Source: Fratercula arctica (taxonomy: Eukaryota; Chordata; Aves; Charadriiformes; Alcidae). From it: a stretch of 64,000 nucleotides of DNA. Position 1 is the first letter of the stretch; each line of letters begins with the position of its first letter. Of this stretch, positions 48,201 to 59,280 are shown piece after piece. The stretch lies in contig CANTUZ010000026.1 of NCBI GenBank assembly GCA_947846985.1, positions 51,566,730 through 51,630,729 on the forward strand. The letters run 5' to 3'. Made by a program: the position numbers and the translations under genes. A model generated the notes under the pieces. The model was not told the origin of the DNA and ran no database searches. It was given only the letters and a program-made list of their open reading frames with translations.

Positions 48201-51112
48201 AAAAAAAGATAAATTTTTTAGTTGTTGTTGTTGTCCCGAATCTAAATTTCTGTACTTCAGCTTGATAGAATTTATTTTGATTGTAACAGTAATCCCAATA
48301 ACTTATTTTCATTGCAAATACATTTTTTTTGGGTAATCAAAGCATCTCTGTCATGTATCTTAGCCTTAAATAATAATTGTGCTTTCAAATTTACTCTTAA
48401 AATAGATTTTTGTAAGGAATCTTTGGTTTGTTGTTAGTTTTTTTTTAACTGATATTTCACTTTTTACTTAAACATCATCAGTGAATATGTAAACTGAGGA
48501 GTTCCTATGAGATCTAATTTTGATTCTGCACCTCTTCAAGTCGTTACAGATACTGCCACTTTTGCTTTCAGATAAGGATTCACTTCCACTCTTTGGCTTG
48601 TTGCACAGAAGCAGCACAATGGACAGACAAGCTAAATTTTTTGCCTTCTTTTAAATTGCCAACATAGTGAAAGTGTAAACATCCCATCATACCCAGCTTG
48701 TGTGTGTAGACACATGGTGAAATTAACTGAAAACAAGGAGTTACCATCTTTGAAAAAGGGTAACCACCACTTAATATTCCTGTGAGAATATGCTTTAAGA
48801 GATGTAGTTAAGGGACAAAAAGGCATGCAAAAAGAGACAGCAATAACCCTCCTTACCAGGGCAAGCCTGTGGCTGCAATCCTGTTGAAAACAATAGTATA
48901 TGTCATAACAAATCTGAAAGGGATCAACTTTAAATTCTCTGATAATCTAGTATTTTTGAACTTGAGTGCTGCCTTTTCTATTACATTTTAACAGGCCTGT
49001 CTATATGGGAAATTTGAAATACCCTGTGTTGTTCTGTTAGCATTACCGGAGACCGCAAAGATCTCATTGAATGGTGTTCATAACTCTATCTAGTTGATGT
49101 GTCTGTCTTACAGACAGTAATATCTCAGTACCTCAAATGTAGTTGGACACTACTGAGAAAGTCCTCCAGAGAGAAAGTGGAAACTCAAAGCTCAAAGCCA
49201 CCTTGGATAGTCAGCGTCTCTCCCTTACCTCTTTCTGATGAAAAAGAGAGTGCTTGCTGAAGTTAAACTTTGTGACTATCCCTCATGATACTGATAATCT
49301 TGCAGGATCAATATTCAAAATGCGTTTTTTAACTAAACACCTTAAGGTGCATATTTAAAGATTCATAAAATTGTTTACATACTCATTTTATGTAACTTGT
49401 AATTTGTGGAAGATGTGGTAAAATTTGCGCATGTAATAGAAATTGAACCCGTGTTTTTAGACGCAAAGTGAATGCAACCCTTATTCAGAAGCTGCAGGAT
49501 GCTGTTTTTCTTTCTTCAGGCTTGTCATTTGCTCTTTCAAAACATGGAACATCTCTTGTTCTGATTGAATAAAACTGTTTAATAACAAGGTCACAGATTG
49601 GCTGTTGCATTTAATACTTCATTGAACCATTGGTTTGAAACTGTCTCTTCTATGTTATCTTGACATGTACATACCACAGAGTTAAGCCTGTCTAAAATAA
49701 TTTTAAAGGTTCCTGTGTGTGCTAGTAATGATCTTTGAAATGAAATTGACTTGGGTCTTGACTAGCAGAACAATTAGTTCATCCTTTCAGGTTTTTTTCA
49801 GAAAGAATTTGGTATATATTTGCAAAATCAGTACATTTCCTTGTTTCATCATCAGTGGTGCAGTAAACATGAAGTGCTTGCTTACAATGAGGCATATATA
49901 TTCTGTTACATATATAAGAAATGTACTGTAGAATCTCGAGCTTAATATCAGTATCTTGACTTCAGATTTTAATTGGATGTTTACTCTTGGGGCATGAGGC
50001 TGAAGCGAACAACACCACAGGAACAACACTGTTTCTTGAGCAAAGTTAATTAATCTTTCTCCAGTTTTCTTAAGTCACTTCTGAGTAATGGTTGTGTAAA
50101 TTGGAACCATTGCTATAGCTGTGTGATAAACAAGGTACCACCCATTATTGTATAACATACAAGGTACCATGCACTTGATGATTCTCAAACCTTAATGTGA
50201 TAACTGGTAAAATCTCTGAATTTATACAAACAAGTAACAGGATAAGTTGATTATGTAGCTCCAGTCATTGAATTAGATAATAAAATTTGTCACTAAATGT
50301 TTATGATAATAGTTTCATATTTTCAGTAAGTTTTCTCATACTGAGTCCGCTACACAAGTTTTTATCAATCTGGAATGACAATAATTACCTAAAAGATATT
50401 TCCCCATCAATGCCATAGGAAAAAAAAAAAATAAATTGTGCAATCCTAACAAGAAATAACAGACTGAGGAAATCTTTTGGAAACCAGATAGTTTGTTAGT
50501 TTGATACTATGCAGAAATCACTTATCTTCATGACTATGTCATTTCCCCTCTAGCAAGTTGAGGTATGGCCATCTCAGGTTCAAACAGCAGCTCGTCTGTC
50601 AATTATTTAGCAGAACCTGGGAGAGATTTGGACAACAGCCACTGAAATTACCCAAGTAATTGCTCATCTGATGAGGAATTCCTTATGTAAGATTGCTGGT
50701 CTGTCCTCAGATAATCAGTGGTTCATTTTTTTACAAATCCCTGATGCTTCTCTGAGAGATTAAAAACTCTCAGCTTTTACAGTTTCTTTACATTACGGTA
50801 TAGATGTGTGCATGAACCAGTACTCTTTCAGCTATTCACTGTCTCATCTAGTGATCTTATTTACCCTAACATAGCAAATATATGACTTGGAATAAGTTGC
50901 AGACTAACTGAAAAACCCAAGCAACGTTAAAAAAACCCAAATTATTTGGTTCCTTATTTCTCACTTTAAAATACAGAAACAAGAGCTGTAGCGCTTTCTT
51001 CTATTACATATGTTAACATTTTCTGCAAGCTTGTTCAACATAATACATTGGATAACCAAGGCAGCTGGTTAAGCTGAGGTTTACAATGGCGAGGTCAATG
51101 TTCTGTTTTTAA
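42235..51112. other. AT-rich unique sequence, no gene seen
   Basis: Nearly 9 kb with no recognised interspersed repeat, RNA gene or coding exon. Open frames are all under 85 codons and match nothing I know. Confidence 0.55.
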
Positions 51113-51300
51113 TCCAGAATCACAGAGGTCTATGGGGCAGGAATCTGTGGGGATCACCTGGTCCCACCTGCTTCTGAAAGCCTAGTTATGTTATCAAGGA
51201 CCCTGTTGAGCCAAGTCTTGATTATTTCTGTTGGGGGAGATTCTACCACTTTGGGGAAACCTACTCCGGTATTTAAGTACTCTCAGGGTTGGCTTAGCCT
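51113..51300 (-). mobile_element. Diverged CR1 LINE 3' fragment
   Basis: CCAGAATCACAGAGGTCTATGG resembles a degraded octamer end. GATCACCTGGTCCCACCTGC and GATTCTACCACTTTGGGGAA follow in the CR1 3' order. Divergence is high and the right edge is approximate. Confidence 0.75.
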
Positions 51301-54300
51301 CTTCACAGTGGACGACTAAAAAAAATGCAGAGGAAGGAGAGAGGAAGATGTGAGTTTTATGTCATTCCCCACTATTCCCCTACCGACCCTGCCCACCAAA
51401 AGAAAAGAAAAGTCCTAAATTATGAGACTCTAACAATTAGCTAAAATGTATTCCAGAGGAAGCAGGTTGTTTTAATGTTTCATTTGAGTCTGATTAAAAT
51501 TGCAGCCAAGAAGTGGAGCTTGTATGTTGGTTTAGTCCTTTATGTCAGCAATGACGAGTTCAATCATACTTTCTGTCATCTTTTAATTGTTAGTAATTCA
51601 TCAAAGAAAAATCACTACTCTGAACTTTGAACAGCAGTTCTTCAGGGAATTTATTGAGATGTTCCCAATTTCAAACAGTATTGAATACTTCCTGTTGAAA
51701 AAGTAATTATTAGATCTTTTTCCATTGTGTTTACAGGGCAGCCAAAAATACTAATCAATTTTGAAAAATGAAGGCCATAAAAACTAGTATTTTTACACTT
51801 CACATTATTCAAAAACCATTTCTTATTGCTAAAACATATTAAAAAAATGCAGCTTTTCTTTGAAAAATTAAAGTAGTTTTCTATACTTAAAAGCAGCAAC
51901 TAAGTCCAAGTGTAACTTAATTTGCAATTTTTTACTGATGAAAGTCTAATTCTGTGTTCTTTTCTAGAAAGAACTAATGTTTAAACTTTTATCACGCAGA
52001 GTAGGACACCAATGAACTAATACTAAACCTGATTTGACCAGAAGTTTGCACTGTTGCTTATATTGTATATAACATTTTCAATTTGTAACTTATATTTTTA
52101 GAGTGAAAATCCATTTATTTCTTCTTATGTTGATCTTCATAGATATTGCTTTACAAAATGAAAAAATAGCAATACATTTTTGTTGGTTTTAATCTTTTAT
52201 AAAATAAAAATACATTTTTAGTGTTGGAAGAAAAATGCTACTAATGCAGGTAACATTCAGTAATTCATTTGGAAAAGTTTCATTCTTGAGCACTTTGATG
52301 TTAGAAACCATATGCTTTTACCTGGTCTTCTCAAGCGGAATATCAGCCATAGCTCAAGTATTTGTAAATAGGCTTTATGCTTAGAACAATTTAACATTGC
52401 TTTTGAAAGATGTTTTGTTTTTTAAGAGAAAATTGCTCGTTAAGAGTAGTGTTTTTATAAATTACCAGTCTTCCTATTCAATACTTTATTTACGGCACTA
52501 AACTTTAACAGAAGTTTATTAATGGAGGCATTAGTTCATTTTATATGCTTCTCTGTAAATAATTGTCACGTGTAAAATCTGAAGGTTTATTTATACTGTT
52601 CTAGCTTACCACTTCATAAGACCTCTCTCCATAATGTTACGTTTTCTGAGGATTCTTGTTGAGAAGCTGCTTTTATTACAGTTAAGATCCCTGCTATGGG
52701 TCCACATTTTGACATAATCATTTTAAGAGATTTTTCACAAGATCACTGAAGAAGGCCTGATTAATCAAGTTCAATTTATGCTGCTGCTTCTAGAGCAAAA
52801 TATATACAATTCTGGAAGCTTGTTCTGACCTCCTGATCTGCAGATAAAGTCTCTAGTATTCATGTTAAAATTTTCTGGAAACTTTGCGCATCCTTTTCAA
52901 AGCTTGTCTTCATAGGGTGGTCTTAGAAGATTTTGTGTAATGAAATGGCTCGCTACTACAACTTTTCAGCTAATTTTTCTTACTTTAGCATCACAGCACT
53001 GTGCTGGTCTTCTTCAGCCCACTACTGTTGTACTCCTCTATTCAAACAAGTACAACATATTCTAATGCCCTCTCCACAGCACTACTGATGTACATTACTG
53101 TGTTGCTTTCTCAAATAAAACCTATTGAGAGCAGCCCCAGTCATCAATGTTTTCTCTCTGCAGTTATTTTTAGCCTGGATTTATGTATTGTTGAAGAAAG
53201 GCTGAAGTACAAAATTAATTATAGCTATTTGAGGGCAAGAGAATAAATACTTTTCTGTCAATTTATTAGAAGAACGCAGGGAAGTGTGAGTTCATTCCTT
53301 AGCAGGAAATGTGAGCAAATAAATGGATACTTTAGAGAAAACTGAAATACTTAGTGACTTTTACAAGAATTGGTTGGCTTTGAATTCCTGCCTGAGCATA
53401 ATTTTTATAAGTTTAGCCTGTGTCTTACGTTGTTTTCCTGCACAGAGAAGTAAGCTTAGGGGCAGGCTCAGGGGCAAACTCCAATAGCTTCAGTAGTCAA
53501 TCAGAAAACAGCGGTTGAGGCCAGTGGGCAGCAGGAGCTTGGGTTCTGCAACTGCAGTGTATGAGCAGGCAAAAATAAGTGTCACTACACTGCACAGTGT
53601 AGCACTGGATAGGCTAGTTATCAGGGAATGAAAAGCAGCATGAAAGAGGTTTGGGAGTAGTAACCATTGGGTGAGACTGGCCGTTGGGCTGAACAATGTC
53701 CTAGTATTCATTCATCTTCAGTTTATTACAAATTATAGTTTACAGATACTTTTTTTCTAAAGTTATTCCCTACTCTGTATTTTCTCTATTGATTATTTTG
53801 TAGCGAATGTAAGAGTAATTATGGGAGCTATGTAGGTTTGACTGTTCCTAAACAGATGACTTTTCACTTGTCTTCATTGAATTTTATCATATGTTTTAAT
53901 CATTTCCATAACTGCTTGCTATCATTCTGAATTCTAATTCAGCCTTCCAAACTGCGTTTTGTTTTAAAGAGCACACATTTTAGTCCATCGTCCAGGTTAG
54001 TCTGAGGCTTTGTTATTGTTGTAATTGAGGTAGCCATCTGGTTGTAGGTTGATTCCTTTAGCGAAGTCTGAAGTAAAAAGGGCGTTTAATTCTGGTCTTT
54101 CAGCATCACATGTTGGCATATTTCCTTAGCTATTGAATGATCTAGCAGTCCTTTCGAGGTCTTCCTGTAACTATTGAGTGTATTTACAGCATAGGTTTTG
54201 CAGTTCTTTGTCCCTTGCTAGTTTCGTTTCAGCTTGTGGCCAGTCCTCTCTGATTTTATCCCTAAAGTGTTAGTCTATTATGCTTACTTATTTGACACAG

Positions 54301-57300
54301 TATCCATTTCTATTTAATCACTTCTGAATTCAGGATTCTTGAAGAGTTATGATTCATCCACAATGTCTTTTTCTTGCTATTCTTCCTCATTCTTGTTTGA
54401 CCAGTAGATTTGTTTCCCTAATGACTGGAAAAAAAGAAGGAAAAAGAGAAAGAAAGGAGACCAGTTGGTTCAAGACGTGGAATACTTGGAATACAACCAG
54501 TTCGTAGTGACTTTCATTTGATCTCTTACTTCATAATCACTTTCATTAAGTTGTCTTCAGCTTTCATTCTCAGCCCTCTAGTTAGAATGTGTGCTAAAAA
54601 GTCTCAGTTCTAGTTGCCTCCTTTGTTGAAAATAGCCACACGCACATTACAAAACATTTGGGAATTGTCTGTTCTCTTCTGCAGTTGACTGCAGTCTCAG
54701 GTCTCCCAGTTCAGATCATCCTTTTCATAAAAAGCCTTATTTGTGATGTTATTCTCTAGCAAATTCTTCCCATGAAAATGCAAAGTCCTTGCCCAGTCTG
54801 ATTCTGAACTTCAGAAAGTTTCAACTGAATACTCCTCATTATAACTAGTGTTACTTTTTTTTCTTAAGTAACATTAAATATTTTTAGAATTTGGAAATTA
54901 CTTCTTATCTTATAAGCTCGAAACATTTTATTCGGGGAAATAAAAAGCAATTGTGTCCACAACTTTTTATATCTTTTAAACCCATTTGAGATACAGTGTA
55001 AGATAATGCCATAGATTACTACATACATGTTTGTAATGTTATTCTCTTATATTCTTTATAACCAGTGAAAAATCAGTAATTAATAGCCTATCTTAGTATG
55101 ATGATTAACCTTAAGTAACTAAGAATGTGGAATCTTACTCAAATTAGCAGAGAGCTGTTGATGAGGCTGTTCTCACTAATGGAATCTATATTAAATACTA
55201 ATTAAATAACTGTGTGAGATGGCCCTAATCTTGTGAAAATACAGCTAGGAAGCTTCTTTTTGATTCCAGCGTTTGTGAAGTGTGGTAATTTTACGTTTCC
55301 ACAAGAAAGACATTATTCATCTTTAATATAGTTTGTGTGTTAATGCATTTTCTTTTTCATGTAGGAGTAAATATAATAATTATCTCCTAAATAATAAAAT
55401 AAGTATTTTTCAGTTAAGAGATTGTAGATATTTTTTTTTCCCCACAGATGATTTCATAGTAAGATTTATACTGTCATTTCTTGGCCTAACATAGTGCACT
55501 CAGTGATTATTTTGCCAGGGTTTTACCATAGTGGCAAAACTTGAATTCTTATGATACATAATCTATATTTAACTGCTTTGAGAATAAACTTCATCAGTTC
55601 TTTATGAAACAACGTCCTGGAATAAAATGCTATTTGGTTTTTAAATGTAAAATGCCCGTGTAGAAGAATATTCCACCTGAATCTTACAATAAAGCTTTTT
55701 TTTAATGTCCTTACTTACAAGAGTATTTTTGTTATATATATCCAGATATAAAACAGTTGTTCTTAAGTGGAAATTGTTAATTATTGAAGGGTTTCTGCCA
55801 TTACATAATACAGGACTGAAATAAGTGGGTATCACTCTACTTGAATTTAGAGGCTCTTTATGTTATGAAAAGGGTATCCTCAGGATGTTTTATGTATTAC
55901 AAAGCATGGAATTAAATTATAAATTAAATAAAACCATTATATGTGCCTTAGTCACACAGTAAAACTGATCTGTCCAACAAACCAGTCAATATGGCTGAAC
56001 ACTGGTACAGTAAGTGTTTTTTAACTAAGTTATACGTATGTTTCAAACAGTAACTCAGTTACAGCATAATATTTTTCTGTGCTGTTATTTAAGATAATGC
56101 AAGTTGCATCTTGTTAAGCTTTGTGAAATTAGGAATTAGAGATTATAGAGACTGGATTTAAAAAATTAATTTAATGTAAAATTTGGACTGCTTTACTGCT
56201 TAAAAACACTGCAAAGGACTAAAAATGTGTCTATGTATATAAACACTGTATATTCTTCTATGTATGTATACAAGCAGAAGTTTAAAACAGTGACCAGTGG
56301 ATTACCAGTGGCTGAGCATAATTTTGCTACCTGCTTTCTGAAGGAGGTTTTTGTCTATTGCTGACAGCATCCCTCTCAGAGAAATGGCTTCTCAGGTTGG
56401 GAGGGTCACTAGTAAGGCAGGAGGGGATATTCCAGAGCTGTACAGCAGCGTTGCAGCCTACGTGAGCAGGGCTCCCTCCTGCATCAACACTTGCAGCAGT
56501 TGTGATACAGCAACCCAGGACCTCCATGAGGGGAAGGTGCTTTTGGCACAGTGAGGGGACATCATGCCACAGGCTGTTTGTCCCCAGCTCCCTGGATCTG
56601 CGCTGGAAGCTGAGGTGCTGGAGTCACAGTGACGCTGTGCTGCCATGCTCATGATGAGGATGCAATACAGAGGCTAATGGGAATGAACTGGTACACTTGT
56701 GCCAGTTCAGATTTCCACACTACAGTCAATAAGGATAGTGAGTTTCATCTGGAGGTGTAAATGTATCATCACTGTCTTTTCCTTTCTGGAAACACTTTTG
56801 CTTACTTACAAAGCAAATACAGTATTTTCATACTGTTATTTTACACTGCTTCTAAGTTTATTATTAGGCTTAAAGTTCATACAGAGGTCAGGTAGTTGGT
56901 CTGGGGAGCATAAAATTTGAATGGTGAACCTGATTGATAGGTTAGGACAAAATGTATGGAAGGACAGCAGGCCATAGGAGGAATTTTCGTTTATACATAT
57001 GTCATGATGATTCAAATAGCTTCAGTGTACTAAATAACTTAAATGTATTCTAGTGTAACTATATGTATGTTTGTGAGGAGGCAAAATAACATATCTCAAG
57101 TAGGCTGTAAAAATTTGTATTGAGAACATCAAGTTCAGTGATGCTGTTAGTGAAGGAACAGAGGTATCCCAAGGTACTGTCAGCATAAGCAGGGAGGGTG
57201 GTACAACATGGCCCTGCTAGTCACAGTTGTACCAGCCTCCTCCTCCTGAGGGCTTCAGCGCCATGCTTCTAGTGTTCCTGTGCTTCTTTGCTCCGGTTTG

Positions 57301-57358
57301 TAAATGAGTTTCCTCTAATAGCTCTTGCGTGCGTGAGAGAACTGCCCCAGGTCAGTGT
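51301..57358. other. Mostly AT-rich unique sequence, no gene seen
   Basis: No supported gene or RNA. It contains a short near-palindrome at 53585-53602, a purine-rich stretch near 54428-54464 and a GC-rich pocket at about 56360-56690. Confidence 0.55.
56360..56690. other. GC-rich pocket of unknown origin
   Basis: About 330 bp are distinctly richer in G/C than the flanks, with frames open on both strands for 64-67 codons (for example 56351-56554 + and 56458-56652 -). No protein family or mobile element is recognised. It might be a diverged repeat, an exon or an enhancer. Confidence 0.35.
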
Positions 57359-57671
57359 CACAGAATCACAGAATGCTGGGAGTTGGAAGGGACTTTTGGA
57401 GATCACCTAGTCCAACCCTCCTGCGAAAGCAAGTTCACCAAGAGCAGGTTGGACAGGAACACATCCAGGAAGGTTTTGGATATCTCCAGAGAAGGAGACT
57501 TCACAGCCTCTCTGGGCAGCTTGTTCCAGTGCTCTGGCAGCCTCAAAGAAGTTTTTTCCAGTTTGTGCCCGTTGCCTCTTGTCCTTTTGCTGGACACCAC
57601 TAAAAAGAGTCTGGCCCCATCCTCTGGACACCCACCCTTTAGGTATTTATAAGCATTGATGAGATCCCCTC

Positions 57672-59261
57672 TCAGTCTTCTCTTCTCCAGGCTAAACAGA
57701 CCCAGGTCTGTTTTTCCTCCAGCCTTTCCTCATATGAGAGAGGCTTCTCATATGACAGAGGCTCCAGTCCCTTGATTGTCTTTGTAACCTTCCGCTGGAC
57801 TCTCTCCAATAGTTCCCTGTCTTTCTTGAACTGGGGAGCCCAGAACTGGACCCAGTACTCCAGATGTGGCCTCACCAGGGCAGAGTAGAGGGGGAGGATG
57901 ACCTCCCTCAACCTGCTGGCTGCACTCTTTACTGCACTCCAGGCTGCCATTGGCCTTCTTGGCCACAAGGGTATACTGCTGGCTCATGGTCAACTTGTTG
58001 TTCGCCAGGACTCACACATCTGTCTCTGAAGAGCTTCTTTCCAGCAGGTCAACCTCTAACCTGTACTGATGCATGGGATTATTCCTCCCTAGGCGCAAGA
58101 CCCTACACTTGCCCTTGTTGAGCTTCATTAGGTTCCTCTCTGCCCAACTCTCCAGCCTGTCCAGGTCTCGCTGAATGGTGGCACAGCCTTCTGGTGTGTC
58201 AGCTACTCCTCCCAGTTTTGTATCATCAGCAGACTTGCTGAGGGTACACTCTGTCCCCTCATCCAAGTTGTTGATGAATATGTTGAACAAGACTAAACCC
58301 AGTACTGACCCCTGGGGAACACTGCTAGCTACAGGCCTCCAACTGGACTCTGTGCTGCTGATCACAACCCTTTGAGCTCTGCCATTCATCCAGTTCTCAG
58401 TCTAACTCACTGTCAACTCATCCAACCCACACTTCCTAAGTTTACCTATGAAGATGTTATAGGAGACAGTGTCAAAAGCCTTGTTGGAGTTGAGGTAGAC
58501 AACAACCACTGCTCTCCCCTCATCTATCCATCCAGTCATGCCATCACAGAAGACTATCAGATTGATCAAGAGTGATTTCCCCTTGGTGAATCTATGTTTA
58601 CCACTCACGATAACCTTCTTTTCCTCCACATGCTTAGAGATGACATCAGTGAGATCTTCCATCACCTTTCTAGGGATAGAGGTGAGGCTGATCAGCCTGT
58701 AGTTTCCTGGGTTCTCCTTTTTGCCCTTCTTGAAGACTAGGGTGACACTGGCTTTCCTCCAGTCCTCAGGCACCTCTCCTGTTCTCCATGACCTTTCAAA
58801 GGTGATGGAGGGTGGCTTCACAATAACATCTGCCAGCTCCTTCAGCACTTGTGGGTGCATCCCATCGGGGCCCATGGATTTGTGGGTATTGAATTTGCCT
58901 AAATGATCTTTAACCCAATTGTCCTTGACCAAGGGAAAGTATTCCTTTTTCCAGACTCTCTCTTTTACTTCCAAGGGTCTGGGATTCCTGAGGGCTGACC
59001 TTAGCAGTAAAGACTGGCATTCAGTAACTCTGCCTTCTCTGCATCCTCCGTCACCAGAGCACCCACCTCATTCAGCAGTGGTCCCACATTTTTTCTAGTC
59101 TTCATTTTGCTACTGATGTACTTGAAGAAGCACTTCTTATTGTCCTTGACATCCCTTGCCAGATTTAATTCCAAGTGGGCCTTAGCCATCCTCATTGCAT
59201 CCCTGCATGCTCTGACAACGTACCTATATTCCTCCCAAGTGGCCAGTCCCTTTTTCCACAT
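57672..59261 (-). pseudogene. Remnant of CR1 ORF2 reverse transcriptase
   Basis: Four - strand frames together trace ORF2. The frame 59261-59001 is the linker ([20 protein letters not shown]). The frame 58974-58402 begins the polymerase (KSMGPDGMHPQVLKELADV, NYRLISLTSIPRKVME, HRFTKGKSLLINLIVF) and motif A. The frame 58389-58012 holds [16 protein letters not shown] and the active-site box SADDTKL. The frame 57968-57672 is the C-terminal part ([20 protein letters not shown]). The motif A segment reads YLNSNKAFD, where the family has a catalytic aspartate in place of the first N, so a metal-binding residue is lost. Stops and frameshifts separate the frames. An 18-bp tandem duplication adds six residues near the 3' end. 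It is a dead fossil, not a host gene. Confidence 0.85.
57730..57765 (-). repeat. 18-bp tandem duplication inside CR1
   Basis: TCATATGAGAGAGGCTTC is followed at once by TCATATGACAGAGGCTCC. On the - strand this repeats the LSYE segment in frame. Two mismatches separate the copies. Confidence 0.85.
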
Positions 59262-59280
59262 TCTGTAGGCTTCCTATCAT

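Larger units (their letters stand above)
57359..59280 (-). mobile_element. Long CR1 LINE fragment, 5'-truncated, about 1.9 kb
   Basis: Two perfect CACAGAAT octamers (57359-57374) mark the 3' end, followed by AGTTGGAAGGGACTTTTGGA. The - strand then covers the C-terminal coding zone, the complete polymerase core and the linker toward the endonuclease, stopping near 59280. It is the longest and best-preserved CR1 in the window. The endonuclease, ORF1 and promoter are absent, consistent with the usual 5' truncation of target-primed insertion. Confidence 0.93.

Noticed and set aside
50127..50169. ACAAGGTACCA occurring twice, 35 bp apart, considered as a target-site duplication
   Set aside because: The intervening sequence is too short for an insertion and has no element ends.
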